Origin: Gemmatimonadaceae bacterium
Lineage (GTDB): Bacteria > Gemmatimonadota > Gemmatimonadetes > Gemmatimonadales > Gemmatimonadaceae
Length of the DNA stretch: 64,000 nt
Reading direction: 5' to 3'
Assembly: GCA_025934775.1 (NCBI GenBank)
Contig: JAICWO010000001.1
Span: 124,001 to 188,000, forward strand
This document shows positions 57,770-64,000 of the stretch, piece by piece (the first letter of the stretch is position 1; each line of letters begins with the position of its first letter). The notes below the pieces were generated by a model, which saw only the letters and a list, made by a program, of their open reading frames with translations, was not told the origin of the DNA and searched no databases. Both the position numbers and the translations under genes were made by a program.

Positions 57770-59410
57770 ATGAAGCGGTTCGTCGCGGCCTTCGTGCTCG
57801 CGCTCGCGGCGGCATGCGGCGGCGACGCGGCGCCCGACGTCGCGCCCGCGGCCATCATACTCTCCCCCGCCGCGTCGCTCGCCGTGCAGTCGGGAGCCAC
57901 GGTCCTGGTCCATGCCACGGTGACCAACAAGGCTGGCCGCGCCGTGAACGCCGCCGTCACGTGGTCCAGCAGCAGTCCCGCGATCGCCAGCGTGTCCGAC
58001 GGGAGCATCACCGGCATTCGTGTCGGGACCGCGACGATCACGGCGAGCGTCGAGGCGACTGGCGGCCCCGCGATCGCGGCATCGACTGACGTCACCGTGT
58101 CGCCCGGATCGCCGGCCGCGCTCGCGGTGAGTCGTCAGCCTAGCGGCGGGCCAATCGGAATTCCGCTCCGTCAACAGCCGGGGATCGAGGTGCACGATGC
58201 AGCCGGCAATGTCGTGACATCGTCGTCCGCCACGATCGCCGCCGCGATTCAGACCGGAGGCGGTTCGCTCAGCGGACAGACATCGATCGCAGCCGCGGCG
58301 GGGGTCGCGACGTTCAGTGGACTTGCGGTCGATGGTGCAGCGGGCGATCGGACGCTCGCGTTTACCTCTCCCGGCTTGACGCCTGTGACGTCGGCGACGT
58401 TCACGATGACGCCGCCGCCCACGCCGATCCTCGCGCTCGACTCGGCGAGGATCGACGCGCAGGTCGCGCTCGGGTCCAACGCTGCGCCGCGCACGGTGAC
58501 TGTGTCGAATTCGGGCGGCGCGCCGTTCAGCGCCGTGACACTGGACTCGGCGATCTACACGGCCGGCGAACCGACGGGCTGGCTCACGACGAACATCGCG
58601 CAGAGCGGAGCCGGGTACATCGTCACGCTCACGCCAAAGAGCGCCGCGCTCCCTCTCGGTTCGTTTCACGCCGCGGTGAATGTACTGGCTGCGGGCGCGC
58701 CCAACTCACCGCAGACCATTCACGTCACGCTCTCCGTCGTTGCGCCATACACGTTCACGTACGGCGGCTCGACCGACAAAGCACCCATCATCGATATTGG
58801 CGTGTCCGCCGCGCCCGCGATCAGCGTCGTCGACGGCGCCGGCAAGCCGGTCGCGGCAGTCGTCCCGGCGTACATCAGCCGCGCGTCGAGCATTGCCACC
58901 GTTGACGCGAGCGGCAGAGTCACCGGCGTGTCGGCTGGTCAGACGTGGGTCGTCGGCACAACGCCGCTGATGTCCGATTCGGTGTACGTGACCGTGCCGC
59001 GCTCAGCGACCGCACCGGTCGTCCGCGTGCAGCGGGGCAGCTACGTGGCGCGCGCCGGCGACACGATCACCGTCGACGTGCTGCTCGACGTGCGCGGCGC
59101 GCCGGCCGGCGCGGCGTCGATCGCGGTCGGCACACAGACGGTGCCGGAAGTGTTCACGTACTCGGCCTATTCGGTGCCGAGCGAAACGCCGCAGCCGATC
59201 GTCAACGTGACCGCGAATGGCGTGCTGCGCGTCGCCGTTGCCGCGGCAACCGGAATATCCGGCCCATTCACGATGGTGACGCTCGAGCTCCTGTCGCCCG
59301 GCCCCAACGTGGGCTGGCTCACGCTCACGCCGCTCGACGTCGCCGGAACGGACGGCAGCGATCTCACGGCGCTGTCGACGCCGACGCGGTTTCCACTGGT
59401 GTTCCGATGA
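57770..59410 (+). CDS. Secreted Big2-containing protein with C-terminal cohesin-like domain (possible lipoprotein)
   Basis: Big2 AIILSPAASLAVQSGATVLVHATVTNKAGRAVNAAVTWSSSSPAIASVS; C-terminal VRVQRGSYVARAGDTITVDVLLDVRG..GVLRVAVAAATGISGPFTMVTLELL..LTLTPLDVAGTDGSDL. Confidence 0.7.
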   Translation: MKRFVAAFVLALAAACGGDAAPDVAPAAIILSPAASLAVQSGATVLVHATVTNKAGRAVNAAVTWSSSSPAIASVSDGSITGIRVGTATITASVEATGGPAIAASTDVTVSPGSPAALAVSRQPSGGPIGIPLRQQPGIEVHDAAGNVVTSSSATIAAAIQTGGGSLSGQTSIAAAAGVATFSGLAVDGAAGDRTLAFTSPGLTPVTSATFTMTPPPTPILALDSARIDAQVALGSNAAPRTVTVSNSGGAPFSAVTLDSAIYTAGEPTGWLTTNIAQSGAGYIVTLTPKSAALPLGSFHAAVNVLAAGAPNSPQTIHVTLSVVAPYTFTYGGSTDKAPIIDIGVSAAPAISVVDGAGKPVAAVVPAYISRASSIATVDASGRVTGVSAGQTWVVGTTPLMSDSVYVTVPRSATAPVVRVQRGSYVARAGDTITVDVLLDVRGAPAGAASIAVGTQTVPEVFTYSAYSVPSETPQPIVNVTANGVLRVAVAAATGISGPFTMVTLELLSPGPNVGWLTLTPLDVAGTDGSDLTALSTPTRFPLVFR

Positions 59411-61899
59411 TGAGCCGCGTGACCGCCCGTCATTCCACGCGACTGGCTCGCGCCGCGCTCGGCGCCGCCGTGCTGCTGGCGACGGCACGGCGCTTGGTTG
59501 GGGCGCAGGGCGTGCACGAGGATCCGCGCGGCCGCGAGGAATGGTATTGGTCGTCGCTGACGTACCCGTTCGCTGACCGACCGTACGCGCAGCTGCGCGC
59601 CGTGCACATGCGCGCCGCGCAGATTCGGGCGAGTGCCGCACGCACGGTTTCGCCGGCCGCGGCGGAGCTCACGAACGTGTGGCGGCCGCTCGGACCGTTC
59701 GGCGTCTTCGGCGCGGACAACGGCTTCTTCACGTCCGGTCCGCAGCTCGACGCCGGCCGCGTCACCGGCATCGCGCCCGACGGGCGGGGGAACGTCTTCC
59801 TTGCCACCGCGTCTGGGGGCGTCTGGCGATCGAGCACGCTCGGCACCACCTGGACCGCGGCGACCGACGATCAATGTTCTCTAAACATCGGCGCGATCGC
59901 CATCGACCCGGCCGCGCCCAGCGTCCTGTACGCCGGCGCGGGCGAGTACAACACGACCAGCATCGGATGCGGCGTGCTGCGGTCGACCGACGGCGGCGTC
60001 ACGTGGAGCGCCGTCGGCGCGAACACCCTGCTCGCGGGCAGCACCGACGCGGCATTCGCGCACATCCTGATCGATCGCTCCACGGTCGGCGTGCCCTCGA
60101 CGACCACGCTCCTTGCCGCGACGAATGCCGCGCTCTTCCGCTCCACGGACGGCGGCGAGACCTGGTCGTTCGTCATTACGGGCGCGGTGTCGAGCATCGT
60201 GCAGCACCCCACGAATGCGAGCGTGATGTTCGCCGGCGACGCCGATGGCTTCACGCGCGACAAGCGCGGCGTGTATCGCTCCGCCGATCACGGCGCGACG
60301 TGGGTGCAGCTTCCCGCGCTTCCGAACATCGATCCGGGGCGGATGGGGCGGATCGAGCTGGCGATGTCGCCGGCGTCGCCCGACGTGCTGTACGCGCTCG
60401 TCGCCGATCGCTCGACCGGGCACGCGCTCGGATTGTTTCGCTGGGACGATCCAGCCGGAGTCTGGACGCAGCTCGGCGCGAATGGTCTGGTCGAGAGCAA
60501 CGTCCGAACGGACTTCGGGGCCCAGGGCTTTTACGATCTCATATTGAGCGCCGATCCGCGCGACGCGAATCGGATCTACCTTGCCGGCGTGCGCGCGTTG
60601 CGCTCCACGGATGGCGGGGCCAACTTCGCGCCCGTGGCCACCGAGATCCACAGCGATTGGCACGCGCTCGTCTTCGATCCGGTGAATCCGGACGTGGTAT
60701 ACGCCGGCACCGACGGCGGCGTGTTCATCTCGTACGATCGCGGCGACTCCTGGACGAGCCGGAATCAGGGATTACAGATCACGCAATACTATCCTGGAAT
60801 CTCCATGAATCCGTCCGGCAGCGTGGTGCTCGGCGGATCACAGGACAACGGTACGTCGCGATTCTCGGGATCGCTGTTCTGGGACGGCATCGATGGCGGC
60901 GACGGCGGCGCCACGGCGATCGATCCACGCGATCCGAGCGTGTACTGGACGGAGACGCAGTGGGACACGCGGAACGGCGGCGCTGGAATTGTGTGGCACG
61001 ACGCGACCGACGCGGCGCTGCGACGCACCGGCCTCGTCGCAAGTGATCGCGCGCCGTTCATCCCGCCGTTCGTGATGGATCCTGTGACGCCGGCGACGTT
61101 GTATTTCGGAACGGATCGGCTGTATCGCACGACCGACGCCGGCGGCACGTGGACCCCGATCAGCGGCGATCTGTCGAAGGGCGCCGGCACGATCGCGACG
61201 ATCGCAGTCGCTCCCACGGCGACGAGCACGATCTACGTGGGCACGAGCGACGGCAACGTGCAGGTCTCGCGCGATACGGGCGCGACGTTCACGCTGGCGA
61301 CGGCCGGGCTGCCGAATCGTGCCGTGTCCAAGATCGTGATCGCACCGGACAGCGCCTCGCATGCGCTCGTCGTCTTCTCCGGCTTCGGGACGGGCCACGT
61401 GTTCGAGACGCGCGACGCCGGTGCGTCATGGCACGACATCACCGGCAGCCTGCCCGACGCGCCGGCCTACTCGATCGCGTTCGTCGGGCCGACGCTGGTC
61501 GTCGGGACGGAGATCGGCGTCTTCCAGAGCGCCGACGACGGCGCGACGTGGGCCGCGGGTCCGCCGGGCATGCCGAACGCTCCGGTGCGAGACCTGATTT
61601 ATCAGTCGTCGAGCCGCCTGCTCATTGCCGCGACGTACGGTCGCGGCATGTGGCAGTACACGGTCGGCGGTGTGCCGAGCGTGTTGCGCGGCGACGCGAA
61701 CGGCGATGGGAAGATCGATGCGTTCGATGCGCTGCTCATCGAACAGACGCTCGTCTCGAGCGCGCCGCAGACCGCGTCGGTCTTTCCGGGCGGCGACGCG
61801 AACTGCGACGGGAAGCTCGACGCGGCGGACCTCGTGCTGGTCTTGCGCGCCGCGGTCGGTCTTCCCACCGCAGGCGCGTGCGTGGGTACGAAGCGATAG
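59407..61899 (+). CDS. Secreted BNR/VPS10-like beta-propeller protein with C-terminal type I dockerin
   Basis: Repeated RSTDGGxTW motifs; C-terminal RGDANGDGKIDAFDALLIEQTL and GGDANCDGKLDAADLVLVLRAAVG. Confidence 0.9.
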   Translation: MMSRVTARHSTRLARAALGAAVLLATARRLVGAQGVHEDPRGREEWYWSSLTYPFADRPYAQLRAVHMRAAQIRASAARTVSPAAAELTNVWRPLGPFGVFGADNGFFTSGPQLDAGRVTGIAPDGRGNVFLATASGGVWRSSTLGTTWTAATDDQCSLNIGAIAIDPAAPSVLYAGAGEYNTTSIGCGVLRSTDGGVTWSAVGANTLLAGSTDAAFAHILIDRSTVGVPSTTTLLAATNAALFRSTDGGETWSFVITGAVSSIVQHPTNASVMFAGDADGFTRDKRGVYRSADHGATWVQLPALPNIDPGRMGRIELAMSPASPDVLYALVADRSTGHALGLFRWDDPAGVWTQLGANGLVESNVRTDFGAQGFYDLILSADPRDANRIYLAGVRALRSTDGGANFAPVATEIHSDWHALVFDPVNPDVVYAGTDGGVFISYDRGDSWTSRNQGLQITQYYPGISMNPSGSVVLGGSQDNGTSRFSGSLFWDGIDGGDGGATAIDPRDPSVYWTETQWDTRNGGAGIVWHDATDAALRRTGLVASDRAPFIPPFVMDPVTPATLYFGTDRLYRTTDAGGTWTPISGDLSKGAGTIATIAVAPTATSTIYVGTSDGNVQVSRDTGATFTLATAGLPNRAVSKIVIAPDSASHALVVFSGFGTGHVFETRDAGASWHDITGSLPDAPAYSIAFVGPTLVVGTEIGVFQSADDGATWAAGPPGMPNAPVRDLIYQSSSRLLIAATYGRGMWQYTVGGVPSVLRGDANGDGKIDAFDALLIEQTLVSSAPQTASVFPGGDANCDGKLDAADLVLVLRAAVGLPTAGACVGTKR

Positions 61900-61939
61900 C
61901 AGTCGAACGATCTGACATTCACTCGAGGCGAATTTCGAC

Positions 61940-63145
61940 ATGTTCAAGCGCTCGCGGATGCTCGTCCTGCTCGTCACGTTCGGTGCGGCCTGCACCGGCG
62001 ATTCCGCCACGAATCCCGGGGTCGACACGACACCCCACGCGAGCGCCGCCATCGTCGCGGCAACGGACTTCTCGTGTGGCTTGAGCACGAGCGGCGTCGC
62101 GTACTGCTGGGGCGCCAACAACTCAGGTCAGCTCGGCACCGGCGTCGCGCAGAGCGCGATCGTTCCGGCGCCCATCGTGGCAAGCACCAAGTTCGTCGCG
62201 ATCAGCGGCTCGCACCTCGGCGCGTGCGCGCTGTCCACGGGCGCCGCGGTCTGGTGTTGGGGTCAGACGCCGGGAACCGTTCTCGATACCGTGCGAACGC
62301 CGCGGCTCGAGCCGACGTCTCCGCATCCGCTCAAGACGCTCACGGTGGGACGTCTCTATGCGTGCGGGCTCGACGCGAACGGCGCCGCCTACTGCTGGGG
62401 CAACAACATTCGCGGACAGCTCGGGGTGGGCGACACGGTGGCGCGCACCGCGCCCACGCCGGTGCTCGGCGGGTTGACGTTCACGCAGATCTCGGCCGGC
62501 TTCTGGCACACGTGCGCGGTGACGGCCGCGGGCGCGACGTATTGCTGGGGTGACAACAGCTTCTTCGAGGGCGGCTTCGGAAGCGGCGTGGCGCTGGTGA
62601 CCCAGCCGACGCCGGTCACCACGCCGCAGCCGTTCACCTACATCGCAGCGGGTGCGCTGCAGACCTGCGGACTCACCTCCGCTGGGGTGGCGTACTGCTG
62701 GGGGACGAACACCACGGCGCAGCTTGGCGACGGCACGACGACCGATCGGCTCTCACCGACGCCGGTGGCCGGCGGCTTGACGTTCGCGAGCATCCAGATC
62801 GCGCACAACAATCAGCGGCTCGGCCACGCGTGCGGCGTCACGCGCGACGGGCTGGTGTACTGCTGGGGCGAGGACACCAACGGCCAGACCGGCGCGGCCC
62901 CCGACGCGCTGTGCGACGCCGGCATCACGGGGCCGGTGGCGTGCAATCGAAGCCCGGTGCAGGTCAAGGGCGTGTCCGGCGCGGTCGCGGTGCAGCCCGG
63001 GCTGGCGCATACATGCGCAATCTTCAATACTGGAACTCTCATGTGCTGGGGAGAGAACCAGGAAGGCGAGCTGGGCGACGGGACGACGGCCGATCGAACG
63101 ACGCCGGCGGCGATCAGCGGCGGCGTCGCGTTCCCCACCCGCTGA
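61940..63145 (+). CDS. RCC1-repeat lipoprotein
   Basis: Lipobox TFGAAC; repeated CGLxxxGxAYCWGxNxxGQLGxG units. Confidence 0.9.
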   Translation: MFKRSRMLVLLVTFGAACTGDSATNPGVDTTPHASAAIVAATDFSCGLSTSGVAYCWGANNSGQLGTGVAQSAIVPAPIVASTKFVAISGSHLGACALSTGAAVWCWGQTPGTVLDTVRTPRLEPTSPHPLKTLTVGRLYACGLDANGAAYCWGNNIRGQLGVGDTVARTAPTPVLGGLTFTQISAGFWHTCAVTAAGATYCWGDNSFFEGGFGSGVALVTQPTPVTTPQPFTYIAAGALQTCGLTSAGVAYCWGTNTTAQLGDGTTTDRLSPTPVAGGLTFASIQIAHNNQRLGHACGVTRDGLVYCWGEDTNGQTGAAPDALCDAGITGPVACNRSPVQVKGVSGAVAVQPGLAHTCAIFNTGTLMCWGENQEGELGDGTTADRTTPAAISGGVAFPTR

Positions 63146-63153
63146 GGCGCGGT

Positions 63154-64000
63154 CTAGAAGATCTTCAGGTTGATGTACTTCCGCGGATTCGCCTTCATGT
63201 CCGCCAGCAGCGAATCCGCCTGCTGGAGCAGGCGGCGCATGTCGGTGTAGAGCAGCGAATCGGTCATCAGCTTGCCGATTGTGCCGTTCCCGTGCTGCGC
63301 CTGCGCGAGCAGCGCGCGGATGGCGGTGTTCGTCGAATCGAGATTCGCCGAGAGCCGCGCCGCGTTCTCGCTCGTCTGCCGCAGATTCGCCACCGTCGCC
63401 GAGACCTGCACCGAGTCGAGCGAGTTGCTGAGGTGCCCCGCCGCGTCGCGGAACGACGCCAGCGTCTGGGTCATGTTGCGATTCTGCTCAGCGACCACGC
63501 CCTGAAGCTGCGCCGACAGCTTGGCGGTGTTCGCGAGCGTGGTGTTGATCTGCTTGAGCGTGCCCGCTTCGATGACCTGCGTTTGCATCGCGTGGAGCAG
63601 CACCGAGACCTCGGTCCCGATCGAATCCACGCGATCCATGATCTGCGTCACGTCGGCGCTCGGCGGGCCAGGCGGCACCGTGTCGCCCGGTGCGTAGCTC
63701 GCGGTGGGGACGGGAACGGGCGGCGTGAGGCCGACCGCGACGTCGCCGAAGATGCCGACCGCCTTCACGGTCGCCGTGGAACCCTTGGGCACCGTGTACT
63801 GGTCGTCGATCCGCAGCATCACGTCGAGGAAACCGTCGCGGCGCAGGTTCACGTCGCCCACGTAGCCCACGCTCACGCCCGCGAGCAGCACGGGCTGTCC
63901 CTGCTTGAGGTTCTGTCCCCAGGCGAATCGCGTGTAGAGCGGATAGCCGGATTTCAGACCGCCGCGCGCGAGCCACAGCGTCCCGAGGACCAGGACGATG
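63154..64000 (-). CDS. MCE/MlaD family protein (N-terminus beyond window)
   Basis: YPLYTRFAWGQNLKQGQPVLLAGVSVGYVGDVNL; VPKGSTATVKAVGIFGDVAVGL; coiled-coil C-terminus. Confidence 0.85.
   Translation of the reverse strand, partial: IVLVLGTLWLARGGLKSGYPLYTRFAWGQNLKQGQPVLLAGVSVGYVGDVNLRRDGFLDVMLRIDDQYTVPKGSTATVKAVGIFGDVAVGLTPPVPVPTASYAPGDTVPPGPPSADVTQIMDRVDSIGTEVSVLLHAMQTQVIEAGTLKQINTTLANTAKLSAQLQGVVAEQNRNMTQTLASFRDAAGHLSNSLDSVQVSATVANLRQTSENAARLSANLDSTNTAIRALLAQAQHGNGTIGKLMTDSLLYTDMRRLLQQADSLLADMKANPRKYINLKIF

Overview
A roughly 64 kb, GC-rich, densely coding bacterial chromosome segment. Codon use, secretion/TonB-free lipoprotein style and gene content suggest Gemmatimonadota, but this is inference. 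About 65 CDSs are supported. Recognisable blocks: c-type cytochrome maturation genes ccmABC plus a short unlisted ccmD-like ORF, followed by a tetrapyrrole cluster (cobA/hemD fusion, hemC, hemB) interrupted by a TetR-TolC-HlyD-ABC-ABC-permease-permease (YbhGFSR-like) efflux operon; ppa; acsA; a DsbA/VKOR pair; a heme A block (ctaA, ctaB, a COX2-TM-like ORF); a fabF/SRPBCC/methyltransferase/flavin reductase/FAD-oxidoreductase/DUF92 run; and a secreted-protein cluster with a cohesin-like domain next to a dockerin-bearing BNR protein. No rRNA, tRNA, CRISPR array or transposase was recognised. The most unusual observations are: (1) at least seven intergenic elements built from degenerate 7-bp repeats, most of them arranged as long fold-backs; (2) a SpeD-family protein that lacks the pyruvoyl-forming Ser and the active-site Cys, translationally coupled to a TM+TIM-barrel-like protein; (3) a class-D-like sortase with an adjacent single candidate substrate in a probable diderm; (4) a REP-like repeat translated into the C-terminus of CtaA; (5) a duplicated fold-back element of about 300 bp; (6) short AT-rich, rare-codon islands inside GC-rich genes. 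All calls come from reading the sequence and the ORF track; no database search was run.
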